From an uncultured bacterium (GTDB taxonomy: Bacteria > Actinomycetota > Coriobacteriia > Coriobacteriales > Coriobacteriaceae): a stretch of 39,352 nt of DNA. Location: contig CAJMRE010000017.1 of assembly GCA_905215755.1 (NCBI GenBank), positions 1-39,352 on the forward strand, written 5' to 3'. The notes under the pieces were generated by a model that saw nothing but the letters and a program-made list of their open reading frames with translations, was not told the origin of the DNA and searched no databases. Every line of letters starts with the position of its first letter. Within the stretch, counting starts at the first letter, position 1. The translations under genes were made by a program, and so were the position numbers. Positions 9,843 to 18,190 of the stretch are shown piece after piece.

Positions 9843-10646
9843 CTACTCCTCCTCCGCGACCTCCTCTGCCTCGGAGACATACACGGCGGTAAGGACCGTG
9901 AAGACGTAAGCCTGGATGGCGCCGACCACAAGCTCGATCGCATAGATCAGGATGAGGATGGCAAGCCAGGCCAGCGAAGGCAGGGCGCCGACGGCGTGAG
10001 CCGCGGAAACCTGCTGAAGCAGCGGCTGCATGAACATGCTCGCCATGATGGCGAACGAGCCCATGACCACGTGTCCTGCGAACATGTTGCAGAACAGACG
10101 GACGGCGAGCGTGATGAGGCGCAGGAAGGTCGAGAAAAGCTCGACGACCCACACAAGCACGTTCATCGGGAAGCTCACGCCCTGCGGGGCGAGGCTCTTG
10201 ATGTAGCCGATCACGCCGTGAGCCTTGCATCCGTAGTAGATGAAGTACACGAAGGCGAAGATGGCGAGCGCAGCGGTGGAGCCGATTGCGCCGGTGCCGG
10301 GCTTCATTCCCGGGATCAGGCCGATCATGTTATTGATCAGGATGAACAGGAAAAGCGAGCACAGGAACGGGAAGTGCTTCTTCCAGTTCTCACCCACGAC
10401 GCCCTTGCCGATATCGTTCTCGACGTACTCGATGATGTACTCGAAACCGTTGACGAAGAAGCCCTTGGGAACCAGGGTCTGCTTCTTCTTGAACACGGCC
10501 AGGACGATCAGGAGCACGATCGTGGAGACGATCAGCCAAAACGAGTACTGCGTGATGCCGCAGCTCAGATCGCCCACGACAGGGGTGGAGCTGAACTCGC
10601 TGACCAGATGATTAATCTCATCAGGCAGCTTTTCAAAAATTTCCAC
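9843..10646 (-). CDS. atpB: ATP synthase F0 a subunit
   Basis: Membrane stator that forms the proton half-channels beside the c-ring. 267 aa with five to six membrane segments. Seen: the essential arginine Arg183 in ITLAVRLFCNMFAGH, the counterpart of E. coli Arg210, and the preceding FSTFLRL segment. The start is a GTG at 10646 with GAAAGG upstream. It lies 3 bases after the AtpI-like gene and 124 bases before atpE. Confidence 0.96.
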   Translation of the reverse strand: MEIFEKLPDEINHLVSEFSSTPVVGDLSCGITQYSFWLIVSTIVLLIVLAVFKKKQTLVPKGFFVNGFEYIIEYVENDIGKGVVGENWKKHFPFLCSLFLFILINNMIGLIPGMKPGTGAIGSTAALAIFAFVYFIYYGCKAHGVIGYIKSLAPQGVSFPMNVLVWVVELFSTFLRLITLAVRLFCNMFAGHVVMGSFAIMASMFMQPLLQQVSAAHAVGALPSLAWLAILILIYAIELVVGAIQAYVFTVLTAVYVSEAEEVAEEE

Positions 10647-10649
10647 GAC

Positions 10650-10973
10650 TTACCTTTCGACCTCATGAGGATCTCGCAGCGCCTTGGCGACGCGAACCGT
10701 GCAGGCGGCCATAAAGGCCACGAAGCCGATCGCCTCGCCCAGGAGGAACATGCGAAATGCCTCTCCGAACAACGCAAACACAACCAAGGTAAAGACGAGC
10801 AGGGCGACTGCCGAGACCGCCAGACTCACCATGCCCTTGAGCATGTCCGCATTCTGCTTATCGTCAAGAACCGGCTTGAGCGTAAAGACAAAGGGAAGGA
10901 AGGCAATCGCGCCCGCGATGGCACCTGCAACGATAGCGAGCAGATCGGCTATCTGAAACACTGGCGTCCTCAC
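10650..10973 (-). CDS. Small membrane protein in AtpI position of the atp operon
   Basis: 107 aa with about four hydrophobic segments (near residues 7-31, 45-68 and 73-95 at least) and a charged C-terminus. No catalytic motif is visible. It is the first gene of the atp operon, where AtpI/AtpZ-type assembly or ion-transport proteins normally sit, so an AtpI-like role in c-ring assembly is inferred from position and topology rather than clear sequence identity. The start is GTG at 10973 with AAAAAGGAAA just before it; a second GTG at codon 5 (10961) is possible and has more usual spacing. Confidence 0.7.
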   Translation of the reverse strand: MRTPVFQIADLLAIVAGAIAGAIAFLPFVFTLKPVLDDKQNADMLKGMVSLAVSAVALLVFTLVVFALFGEAFRMFLLGEAIGFVAFMAACTVRVAKALRDPHEVER

Positions 10974-11023
10974 TTTCCTTTTTTATCGCCTCACAGGACA
11001 GTTCCCGCCAAACATTGGTGACT

Positions 11024-11051
11024 ATTGTACGAGCCAATCGCTAAAGTACAA
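11024..11051 (-). promoter_or_regulatory. Candidate sigma-A promoter of the atp operon
   Basis: On the minus strand TTGTAC (11046-11051) and TACAAT (11024-11029) are 16 bases apart, about 50 bases upstream of the first atp gene. The rest of the 270-base gap between upp and the atp operon is AT-richer than its surroundings and holds no gene. Confidence 0.5.
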
Positions 11052-11166
11052 CCGAAAAAGCATCGGTTAATACGCACCTGTTCGTTTTCTTAAGACCTTC
11101 TTTATGCCGCAGGTACGGTAATACGTTTTTCTCGAACCCTGCAGGGCAAAACGTCCGTTAACAGGA

Positions 11167-11201
11167 GTGCGCGCGGTCGTCTTTTGTTCGACCGCGCGCA
11201 C
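11167..11201 (-). terminator. Hairpin after upp
   Basis: A perfect 13-bp GC-rich stem (GTGCGCGCGGTCG at 11167-11179, partner at 11189-11201) with a 9-base loop, 42 bases after the upp stop. On the minus strand no clear T run follows; the plus strand has a T-rich stretch after it. It probably ends upp transcripts, though not as a canonical terminator. Confidence 0.55.
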
Positions 11202-11243
11202 CATTTCTTCGTATTTTCGACGTTAGCCGGTATGCCCCAGAGA

Positions 11244-11891
11244 TTACAGCGTGCCGTAGATGCGGTCGCCGGCGTCGCCCAGGCCGGGAACGATGTAGGC
11301 AGCTTCGTTGAGATGGTCGTCGATGGCGCAGGTATAAATATGTACGTCGGGGTCCTTTTCGGTCAGTGACTTGAGGCCCTCGGGGGCCGCGACGATACAC
11401 AGCATGCGAATATCCTTAACACCGCGCTCGCGCAGGTAGCTGATGGCCATCTCGGCCGAACCGCCCGTGGCGAGCATGGGGTCGACAACCAGGCAGATGC
11501 GCTGGTCGATATCCTTGGGCATCTTGCAGTAATACTCATGCGGCTCGTGGGTAACCTCGTCACGCTCCATACCGATGTGGCCCACGCGAGCGGAGGGCAC
11601 CAGGTCGAGGATGCCGTCGACCATGCCGAGGCCCGCACGCAGGATGGGAACAATGGCGAGCTTCTTGCCGGCAAGCTGCTTAAACATGGCGGTGGTGATG
11701 GGAGTCTCGACCTCGACGTCTTCCATGGGCAGGTCGCGCATGGCCTCGTAGCCGTCAAAGAGCGCAAGCTCGCGCACGAGCTGGCGGAACTGGTTGGTGC
11801 CGGTGCTCTTGTCGCGCAAGATCGACAGCTTGTGCTGGACGAGCGGATGGTCGACAAGCGTCACGCGGGACGTATCGTAGGTGACGGTCAT
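11244..11891 (-). CDS. upp: Uracil phosphoribosyltransferase
   Basis: Salvages uracil to UMP using PRPP. 215 aa from the ATG at 11891; earlier in-frame codons add a non-homologous tail, whereas family members begin near VTLVDHPLVQHKLSILRDK as here. Seen: the RDKSTGTNQFRQL N-terminal motif, VPILRAGLGMVDG, and the PRPP-binding loop VVDPMLATGGSA. An AAAGGGG ribosome site lies about 10 bases before the start. Lies between glpK and the atp operon, all on the minus strand. Confidence 0.97.
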   Translation of the reverse strand: MTVTYDTSRVTLVDHPLVQHKLSILRDKSTGTNQFRQLVRELALFDGYEAMRDLPMEDVEVETPITTAMFKQLAGKKLAIVPILRAGLGMVDGILDLVPSARVGHIGMERDEVTHEPHEYYCKMPKDIDQRICLVVDPMLATGGSAEMAISYLRERGVKDIRMLCIVAAPEGLKSLTEKDPDVHIYTCAIDDHLNEAAYIVPGLGDAGDRIYGTL

Positions 11892-12014
11892 GGGTTGATT
11901 GCCCCTTTCGTTGCGGCCGGAAGATGGCCTTGCTGACAAGACGCCTGGCGACGTTGTTGCCTCGCGCCGTGCATAAGTTTAACGGTTTGTTGTATCGAGC
12001 AGCTCGTCGCAACC

Positions 12015-13556
12015 CTACTGAGCGGTGTTGAGCGAACGCTTGACGGCATCACGCCAACCAGCGAGGTTGCTCTCACGGCGCTCGGCGGACATGTGAGGAT
12101 GGAAGACTTTGACGATCTGAGCGTTTTGCTCCAGCTCCTCCAAATCCTCCCAATAGCCGACAGCAAGGCCCGCCAAGTACGCGGCGCCAATCGCCGTGGT
12201 CTCCACCGTCTCGCACTGCAGCACGGGAATATCCAGCAGATCAGCCTGGAATTGCATGATGAACTCGTTGCGCGAGGCACCGCCATCGACGGACAGGCGC
12301 TCAATCGAAAGTCCCACGTCCTGCTCCATGGCGCGTAGCACGTCATAACTCTGGTAGGCCATGGACTCGCAGGCCGCACGCACAATGGTCGCGCGACTCG
12401 AGGCGCCGGTCAGGCCGCACACGATACCGCGAGCATGCGGGTCCCACCAGGGAGCGCCCAGGCCTGCGAAGGCGGGGACGAAGTAGCAGCCCTCGTTGTC
12501 GTTAATCGAAGTGGCGAGTTGCGCGGACTCGCTCACGCTCGAGATGATGCCCATGTTGTTGCGCAGCCAGTTAATGGTTGAGCCGGCGGCAAAGATAGAA
12601 CCCTCGAGCGCATAGCTGATCTTGCCGTCCGCGGCGATACCGATCGTGGAGACCAGACCGTTCTTGGATTCGACGATCTCGTCGCCGGTGTTCATGAGCA
12701 TAAAGCAACCCGTGCCATAGGTGTTTTTGGTCTGGCCGGGATGGAAGCAGCAGTGGCCGAACAGCGACGCCTGCTGGTCGCCCGCCACGCCCATGATGGG
12801 TGGCATGTTGGTCATGATGTCGCTCGCGACGCGGCCGTAGTCGCCCGAGCTCCAACGAACCTCGGGCATCATGGAACGCGGGACGTCGAAAAGCGCCAGC
12901 AGATCGTCGTCCCAATCGAGCGCATGGATATTAAAGAGCGCGGTGCGGCTGGCATTGGTGTAGTCGGTGGCAAATACCTGACCGCCGGTGAGGTTGTAGA
13001 TGAGCCAGGTGTCGATGGTGCCGAACATGAGGTCGCCCGCCGCCGCGCTCTCACGCGCACCATCGACGTTGTCGAGGATCCACTGCACCTTGGAGGCCGA
13101 GAAATACGGGTCGAGCGTAAGCCCCGTGCGGGAGCGCACCAGCTCTTCTGCGCCCTGCTCGACCAGCTCGTCGATCAGAGGTGCGGTGCGACGGCATTGC
13201 CACACGATGGCGTTATAGATGGGTTGGCCGCTTATGCGGTCCCACACCACCGTGGTCTCGCGCTGGTTGGAGATACCGATGGCGGCGATGCGGTCAGAAT
13301 GGATGCCGCTCTTAAACTGGACCTCCATCATCACGCCGATCTGACTGGCAAGCACCTCCGTGGGATCCTGCTCCACCCAGCCGGGGCGCGGGAAGCTGGT
13401 TTTGACGCTACGACGCGCCTGGGCGACGATGCAGCCGTACTCGTCGACGATAGTCGCGAGTACCGAGGTAGTGCCGCAGTCGAGCGCCATGATGTAGGAA
13501 CCGCCAAAGCTAAACGAGGCGTCTTCCATACCCAGGCTACCTAGATTCAACGACAT
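12015..13556 (-). CDS. glpK: Glycerol kinase
   Basis: FGGY-family kinase that phosphorylates glycerol to sn-glycerol 3-phosphate. 513 aa. The N-terminal ATPase core has ALDCGTTSVLATIVDEYG, then GWVEQDPTEV, the SNQRETTVVWDR signature with NAIVWQCRR, and the YGTGCFMLMNTG phosphate-binding segment; the C-terminal domain has LSVDGGASRNEFIMQFQADLL. The ATG at 13556 has AAAGG eight bases upstream. The N-terminus carries about 20 residues more than E. coli GlpK. No facilitator or oxidase gene is adjacent, so it is not in a standard glp operon here. Confidence 0.95.
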   Translation of the reverse strand: MSLNLGSLGMEDASFSFGGSYIMALDCGTTSVLATIVDEYGCIVAQARRSVKTSFPRPGWVEQDPTEVLASQIGVMMEVQFKSGIHSDRIAAIGISNQRETTVVWDRISGQPIYNAIVWQCRRTAPLIDELVEQGAEELVRSRTGLTLDPYFSASKVQWILDNVDGARESAAAGDLMFGTIDTWLIYNLTGGQVFATDYTNASRTALFNIHALDWDDDLLALFDVPRSMMPEVRWSSGDYGRVASDIMTNMPPIMGVAGDQQASLFGHCCFHPGQTKNTYGTGCFMLMNTGDEIVESKNGLVSTIGIAADGKISYALEGSIFAAGSTINWLRNNMGIISSVSESAQLATSINDNEGCYFVPAFAGLGAPWWDPHARGIVCGLTGASSRATIVRAACESMAYQSYDVLRAMEQDVGLSIERLSVDGGASRNEFIMQFQADLLDIPVLQCETVETTAIGAAYLAGLAVGYWEDLEELEQNAQIVKVFHPHMSAERRESNLAGWRDAVKRSLNTAQ

Positions 13557-13569
13557 CGCTTACACCTTT

Positions 13570-14313
13570 CTATTGCATCGGGTCGGACAGGACCCGCTCG
13601 ATCTCTGATGCGGGAAGTGCGCCTTGGCGCAGGATCTGGAGCTCGCCGTGCTGAAACGACACGATGGTTGAGGCGTCGCGACACGGGGTCTCACCGGCGT
13701 CGACGGCCACATCGACCCCCTCCAGGATGCGCTCCTCCACCGTGACAAAACTTGCCGGCGCGGGCGCGCCATGCGTGTTGGCGCTGGTGCAGGCAAGAGG
13801 GCTGCCGCAGGCGCGGATGAGCGCCTGCACCACGGGCGAGGCCGAAGCGCGAAGTGCCACCGTGTCGTCGGCGGCGCGCATAAAGGTCGGCACGCAGGGG
13901 GCCGCCTTAACCACGATAGTCAGGGCGCCCGGCCAGCATCGTCGGGCGAGCACGCGGGCCTCGTTAGGGATATCCACGCCATAGCGGTCGAGTGCCTCGG
14001 CATCATCGACCAGCCAGGCAACCGTTTGGGTGAGCTCGCGCTGCTTGAGGGTAAAGATACGACGATAGCCGGTGCCGAGTGCGGGGACCGCGGCGCCGTT
14101 GACGGTGGCCTGCGGATCGCGCGGCCACGGCAGAGGTTCACTTGTATCTTGTGGAACGGCATCCGAGAAGGCGTTGACCGCCACGGCGACACCGTAGACC
14201 GTCTCGGTTGGAATAAGCGCCAGGCCGCCGCGACCGAGTAGCTCGGCCGTGCGCTCGACTGCAAGCCGATGCGGCTCGCGCGCTCCCTCGTATACCCGAT
14301 AGACCGTCTGCAT
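13570..14313 (-). CDS. tsaC: L-threonylcarbamoyladenylate synthase (Sua5/YrdC/TsaC family)
   Basis: Makes threonylcarbamoyl-AMP for the t6A37 modification of ANN-decoding tRNAs. 247 aa. Seen: GGLALIPTETVYGVAVAVNA (nucleotide/threonine pocket), RCWPGALTIVVKA, DDTVALRASA and SPLACTSANTHGAPAP, the family signatures. Between the first motif and the RRIFTLKQRE segment there is a longer loop (about residues 50-85) than in E. coli TsaC. It lacks the extra C-terminal Sua5 domain. The neighbours prfA and prmC are the usual partners of this gene in many Gram-positives; here a hicAB pair lies between. Confidence 0.9.
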   Translation of the reverse strand: MQTVYRVYEGAREPHRLAVERTAELLGRGGLALIPTETVYGVAVAVNAFSDAVPQDTSEPLPWPRDPQATVNGAAVPALGTGYRRIFTLKQRELTQTVAWLVDDAEALDRYGVDIPNEARVLARRCWPGALTIVVKAAPCVPTFMRAADDTVALRASASPVVQALIRACGSPLACTSANTHGAPAPASFVTVEERILEGVDVAVDAGETPCRDASTIVSFQHGELQILRQGALPASEIERVLSDPMQ

Positions 14314-14447
14314 GTGTATGCCAGCCCCTTACGCTCTGGTGCAAGTTTGTTTACTGTGGGGCATTCTCGCACGAAACGTTCAACCTATTTGCCCAGAGCG
14401 CATGTTGGTTTGGTGAGCGGCTCTAGTAGTCGGTGAAAGTGAGGGGG

Positions 14448-14894
14448 TTATTGGACTGCGACGAACTTCTTTGGCCTGCCGGCGTGGCGTTCTTGGGCGG
14501 CGTAGCGCTCGATGCTGTCTATCGTTATCATCCGACGGCCGTCGACAAGTTCAACATCGAGCTTTCCGGCTTTGACCAGCGCGGTAATCCGCGGAGCGGA
14601 GACTTTGAGGTCCAGCGCTGCGTCTTTAAATGTTCGGCACGCCGCTTCCCGAGCGTCCTCGTGGTCGATTTCGACTGAAAGGGCCACGACCTCGGCCGAG
14701 CGTTCGTACCCTGCCGGAGTCAAACCGTTGTTGAGGTCGTCGGCCAAAAACGCCATCAGTGCCTCGGTGGCATGGGCAATCGCTTCTTCGCGCGTATCGC
14801 CATCGGCAAAGGCGCCGGGAATCTGCGGGAAACTGGCGCAGTAACCGTCGTCTTCTTTTATGAGAACGCAGTCATAGGTAAATCGCTGCCTCAT
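14448..14894 (-). CDS. hicB: HicB-like antitoxin
   Basis: Antitoxin of a type II HicAB pair. 148 aa from the ATG at 14894, chosen because GGAGG lies four bases upstream; an ATG at 14912 overlaps hicA but has no ribosome site. The N-terminal half is the degenerate RNase H-like HicB fold: YDCVLIKEDDGYCASFPQIPGAFADGDTREEAIAHATEAL. The C-terminal half (from about residue 95) looks like a DNA-binding helix-turn-helix (ITALVKAGKLDVELVDGRRMITIDSIERYA), which would bind the operator upstream of hicA. The gene follows hicA in the same operon, the toxin-first order. Confidence 0.85.
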   Translation of the reverse strand: MRQRFTYDCVLIKEDDGYCASFPQIPGAFADGDTREEAIAHATEALMAFLADDLNNGLTPAGYERSAEVVALSVEIDHEDAREAACRTFKDAALDLKVSAPRITALVKAGKLDVELVDGRRMITIDSIERYAAQERHAGRPKKFVAVQ

Positions 14895-14905
14895 TTTGCC
14901 TCCAA

Positions 14906-15091
14906 CTACCATTCAGCTTGGCGACGAATACTTGCCCACGTGCCCTTCTTTGGTCGATCACCACCAGAGCCGTTCACGGTGACAACACGGTCACCAGAAA
15001 CATACTTAGCATGACTACCGACTTGCGCGACCTTCACGAATCCATCGTGCTTGAGTAGGGCAATGATTTCCCGAAAGGTAGGAGGTTGCAT
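14906..15091 (-). CDS. hicA: HicA-like mRNA interferase toxin
   Basis: Small toxin expected to cleave mRNA on the ribosome. 61 aa, the usual size. Seen: FREIIALLKHDGFVKVAQVGSHAKYV, with the catalytic-His GSH motif on the dsRBD-like fold, and the C-terminal KKGTWASIRRQAEW that matches the common kGTlrsIlrqagl ending. Start ATG 15091 with GAAAGAGG upstream. A palindrome covers its promoter (15116-15145). The pair is wedged between prmC and tsaC, genes often adjacent elsewhere, so it is probably a later insertion. Confidence 0.88.
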   Translation of the reverse strand: MQPPTFREIIALLKHDGFVKVAQVGSHAKYVSGDRVVTVNGSGGDRPKKGTWASIRRQAEW

Positions 15092-15115
15092 GGGCCGACC
15101 TCTTTCAGCCGTCCT

Positions 15116-15145
15116 AATTATAAACTACTTTATAATTTTTGCTAA
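15116..15145 (-). promoter_or_regulatory. hicAB promoter with overlapping palindromic operator
   Basis: Minus-strand TTAGCA (15140-15145) and TATAAT (15117-15122) are 17 bases apart. A perfect palindrome AATTATAAA-CTAC-TTTATAATT (15116-15137) covers the -10 box, as expected for repression by HicB through its helix-turn-helix domain. Confidence 0.75.
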
Positions 15146-15159
15146 CCAGTTAATAAATA

Positions 15160-16410
15160 TTACTGGCGCTGTTTGGGCTCGGTGACGATGGCTCGGACGA
15201 TGCGGGGGCGATCGGTGAGGTCATGGACGATACGCACGTCCGAAAGGCCTGCCTGGCGACAGAGCTCGGCCGCGGCATCGAGGGCACCCTCGTAGAGCTC
15301 GCAGGCAAACAGGCCGCCGGCGCGCAGCATGTAAGGCGCCGCATTGAGCAGGCGGCGGAAGATATCGAGGCCGTCGGCGCCGCCCTCGAGCGCCAGGTCG
15401 GGCTCAAAATCCTTGACCTCGTGCGGCAGCGAGCGCATGACGCCGGTCGGGATGTAAGGTGGGTTGGAGACAAGCACGTCGAAGGTGCCCCACTCTTCGC
15501 GGGGAATAGAACTCACCAGGTTGGTGAGACTAAAGGCGACCTCGTCGGACGTGAGGCCAAGCGCATCGCGGTTTTTGGTGGCCAAATCGATAGCGCGCGG
15601 CTCGATATCGGTGGCGGTGCAGGTAATGTGGCCGCGGCGCTCCCAGGCAAGGGAGAGCGAAATGCAGCCCGTGCCGCAGCCGACCTCGAGAACGCGGGCG
15701 ATGCGGGGCTCGGCTGGGGCAGGCGAAGCGGCATCCTGAGCTGAAGCCGTCTCCTGGTCGGCACCCTCGATGGCGATGCCGTATTCGTCGAGCTCGGGCT
15801 CGGCGGCTTCCGCGGCTTCGGCTTCTGCTGCCTGCGCGGCGGCTTCCTCGGCCTCGCGGTCGGCCAGCTCCTCGGCATAGGCACGGCTGCCCAGCACATC
15901 GCCGCCCAGCGCCGCCTCGTCGGCGGCCGTCAGGTTAGCGGCACGGCGCTCGGCGGTCGCGCGTTCGTCTGCCAGCGCGGCCTCGGCCTTGCGTGCCTCC
16001 TCAACCTCATCGTTCCAGGGCAGCTCAACGCGCTGACGGGCGGCAGCCTCGGGGCTCAGCACCTCGGCATCCAGATAATTGAGGACTTCCTCGACGAGCA
16101 TCTCGGTCTCGGGACGCGGAATGAGCACGCCGGGGGCGCACGTGACGTCGATCATGCGAAACTGCGTGCTGCCGGTGATGTACTGCAGCGGTTCACCTTT
16201 AGCGCGACGAACAACGGCCGCGTGCATGGTCTCGAGCTGAGCCGCGTTAAGCGTCTCGTCCATGCGCATATATAGGTCAATGCGCGCCAGGCCCGTGGCG
16301 GCGCACAGCAGCCACTCGGCAGAAAGACGGGGGTGCTCCTCGCCGCGCTCGGCCAGGTACTCCTTGGTCCACTCGAGACAACGCTTGATGGTCCAAATCT
16401 CGTTTGCCAT
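15160..16410 (-). CDS. prmC: PrmC (HemK) release-factor glutamine methyltransferase with large insertion
   Basis: SAM-dependent enzyme that methylates the Gln of the GGQ motif in RF1 and RF2. 416 aa from the ATG at 16410 (GGGAGGA upstream); typical PrmC is about 280 aa. Residues 1-112 are the N-terminal helical substrate domain, ending PLQYITGSTQF...GVLIPRPETEMLVEEVL. Residues ~237-416 are the Rossmann methyltransferase with VLEVGCGTGCISLSLA (SAM loop) and the catalytic NPPY at 316-319. Residues ~115-236 are an Ala/Glu/Asp-rich insertion, mostly predicted helix and disordered, not seen in standard PrmC. Its stop lies close to the hicAB promoter. Confidence 0.93.
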   Translation of the reverse strand: MANEIWTIKRCLEWTKEYLAERGEEHPRLSAEWLLCAATGLARIDLYMRMDETLNAAQLETMHAAVVRRAKGEPLQYITGSTQFRMIDVTCAPGVLIPRPETEMLVEEVLNYLDAEVLSPEAAARQRVELPWNDEVEEARKAEAALADERATAERRAANLTAADEAALGGDVLGSRAYAEELADREAEEAAAQAAEAEAAEAAEPELDEYGIAIEGADQETASAQDAASPAPAEPRIARVLEVGCGTGCISLSLAWERRGHITCTATDIEPRAIDLATKNRDALGLTSDEVAFSLTNLVSSIPREEWGTFDVLVSNPPYIPTGVMRSLPHEVKDFEPDLALEGGADGLDIFRRLLNAAPYMLRAGGLFACELYEGALDAAAELCRQAGLSDVRIVHDLTDRPRIVRAIVTEPKQRQ

Positions 16411-16842
16411 GGGGTCCTCCCCTCTTAAGCGCCGGGCGGCGCGCGAATGTCGGAGCAGATTGTACGCGAGGGTGGCACGCGGCAAGGGACGATTGGAAGC
16501 GATTATCGAGAATCAGCCCAGAATTTTGCACCGAGCTCGCTCAAAGTGTTCATTCGCCGACGTCCAGATTTGCATTCGTCAAGCTTTTGGCAAGGTTGCC
16601 CAAAAACTGACCAATATCTAACCAAGAACATACCAAATCACTTGACGCGCGACTCATCAAAAAATGCACTGCGACTTCTTGGACGATTTTTTGAGCAATA
16701 TTTTCAATAGCAGATGAATGCTATTAATTACTTTGAGCAGGTAGGCAGCTTAATTTCTAACAAAACAGATTAAATAAACTCGAAAAGTAATTTACCCAAC
16801 CTAGTCATTTAAGAACGTCCCCAATGACTACCTCTAAGGCGC
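16411..16842. other. AT-rich gene-free stretch upstream of prmC
   Basis: No convincing gene. From about 16540 the sequence is much more AT-rich than the flanking genes. It contains a perfect 7-bp hairpin (AATAGCA 16706-16712 with TGCTATT 16719-16725) and the palindrome at 16802-16830. Short open frames here (up to 87 codons) lack ribosome sites and recognisable motifs. Confidence 0.6.
16802..16830. repeat. REP-like short palindrome
   Basis: TAGTCATT (16802-16809) and AATGACTA (16823-16830) form a perfect 8-bp stem around a 13-base loop containing GAACGTCCCC. A related string (GGTAGCCATTGGGGACG) occurs at 33909-33925, near element copy 3, in the other orientation. This resembles the small palindromes mobilised by RAYT-type transposases; no such transposase is in the window. 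Confidence 0.6.
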
Positions 16843-17042
16843 CGCAGGTTGAGCATACCGCATCCGGAGCAAGGCAACGCCGCATGTAGAGGACGGACAG
16901 CGAGCGGGTCGCATTTGAGACAAGGTGACGTGAAACGAAAGGGCGCTGACCTTCTGGTCGCGCCCTTGAAGTTGAACGTCAGATTGTCCAAATGCGGCCC
17001 GCGCAGCGTCGGCTGGTCCGCCGTTCGGTAGAACGGCGGAAC
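16843..17042. repeat. Nested-hairpin intergenic element, copy 2 (after prfA)
   Basis: Second copy, directly after the prfA stop. Central stem AAGGGCGC (16939-16946) with GCGCCCTT (16960-16967), capped by the same GACC-TTCT-GGTC tip (16948-16959) as copy 1. Outer stem CGCATTTG (16910-16917) with CAAATGCG (16989-16996). A stop-proximal hairpin 17017-17026 with 17031-17040 has the same GGTA loop as copy 1. The stem sequences differ from copy 1 but remain paired. Left edge CGCAGGTTGAGC and right GCGCAGCGTCG are conserved. Confidence 0.8.
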
Positions 17043-18110
17043 CTACACAGCCTGTGCCAGCTTCTCGGCTCGCTCGGCGGCGGCGAGCGCCTCGATGACG
17101 GTGCCGAGCTGATCGCCCAGAAGGACGCCGTTGTAGGTGGAGTTGAAACCGATGCGGTGATCGGTCACGCGGTCCTGGGGCTGGTTGTAGGTACGGATCT
17201 TCTCGGAACGGTTGCCGTGGCCGATCTGGCTCTGGCGCTCGGCACCGAGCTCGGCCTGCTGCTTCTCGAGTTCCATCTCGTACAGACGGGCGCGCAGCAT
17301 CTGCATGCAGACCTCGCGGTTCTGGATCTGGGAACGCTGCTCCTGCGACTGCACCACGGTGTTGGTGGGCAGGTGGGTGATGCGCACGGCGGAGTAGGTG
17401 GTGTTAACGCACTGACCGCCAGGGCCGGAGGCGCAGTAGGTGTCGATGCGCAGGTCGGACTGGTTGATCTGGACGTCGATCTCCTCGGCCTCGGGAAGTA
17501 CGGCGACGGTAGCCGTGGAGGTCTGAATGCGGCCCTGGGACTCAGTCTTGGGAACGCGCTGGACGCGGTGCACGCCGGACTCGAACTTCATGACGGAGTA
17601 GACGCGGTCGCCCTCGACCTTGAACTCGATGGACTTAAAGCCACCGGCCTCGCTGGGGCTGGAATCGAGCACGGTAGTCTTCCAGCCGCGCGACTCGCAA
17701 AAGCGCTGGTACATCTTGTACAAGTCGCCGGCGAAGATGGCCGCCTCGTCGCCACCGGCGGCGGAGCGGATCTCGACGATGGTGTTCTTGTCGTCGTTGG
17801 GGTCGCTCGGGATGAGCATGTACTTGATGTCTTCCTCGAGCTGGGGAAGCTTGGCCTCGTTTTCGGAGATGTCCATCTGGAGCATCTCCTTCTCATCGGC
17901 ATCGGTGGTATCGTGCAGCATTTCCTTGGCAGCCTCGATGTCATCGAGCGCGCCGATGTACTCGCGCGAGGCGGCAATGAGGTCGGACTGGTGCGCGTAC
18001 TCCTTGTTGAGACGCGTGAACTCCTTGATATCGGAGGCGACGGCCGGGTCGGAAAGCTTCTTCTCGAGCTCCTCGTAGGCCTTGATGATCTTTTCGAGCT
18101 TGTCGCGCAT
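17043..18110 (-). CDS. prfA: Peptide chain release factor 1
   Basis: Recognises UAA and UAG stop codons and triggers peptidyl-tRNA hydrolysis. 355 aa from the ATG at 18110, which has AAGGAGTC upstream; upstream in-frame codons are not homologous. Seen: the N-terminal coiled coil, the RF1-type tripeptide PKT at 187-189 in RVPKTESQGRIQTSTATVAV, and the catalytic GGQ at 231-233 in ASGPGGQCVNTTYSAVRI. PrmC, its modifying enzyme, lies downstream but is separated by about 630 non-coding bases. The gene itself ends in TAG, a codon it reads. Confidence 0.97.
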   Translation of the reverse strand: MRDKLEKIIKAYEELEKKLSDPAVASDIKEFTRLNKEYAHQSDLIAASREYIGALDDIEAAKEMLHDTTDADEKEMLQMDISENEAKLPQLEEDIKYMLIPSDPNDDKNTIVEIRSAAGGDEAAIFAGDLYKMYQRFCESRGWKTTVLDSSPSEAGGFKSIEFKVEGDRVYSVMKFESGVHRVQRVPKTESQGRIQTSTATVAVLPEAEEIDVQINQSDLRIDTYCASGPGGQCVNTTYSAVRITHLPTNTVVQSQEQRSQIQNREVCMQMLRARLYEMELEKQQAELGAERQSQIGHGNRSEKIRTYNQPQDRVTDHRIGFNSTYNGVLLGDQLGTVIEALAAAERAEKLAQAV

Positions 18111-18190
18111 GACGGACTCCTTTATATGCGTGAAGGCGAAAATCGGCAGAATTGATGGGGCGCGGGGCGCCGCTGCGGGGGTAAGCCCAG

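Noticed and set aside
16447..16710. 87-codon plus-strand frame in the prmC-prfA gap
   Set aside because: No ribosome site, no hydrophobic or domain pattern, and it lies in an AT-rich non-coding stretch.
18111..18190. N-terminal extension of prfA up to 18284
   Set aside because: The added residues are unlike RF1, whereas the ATG at 18110 has AAGGAG spacing and matches the family N-terminus.
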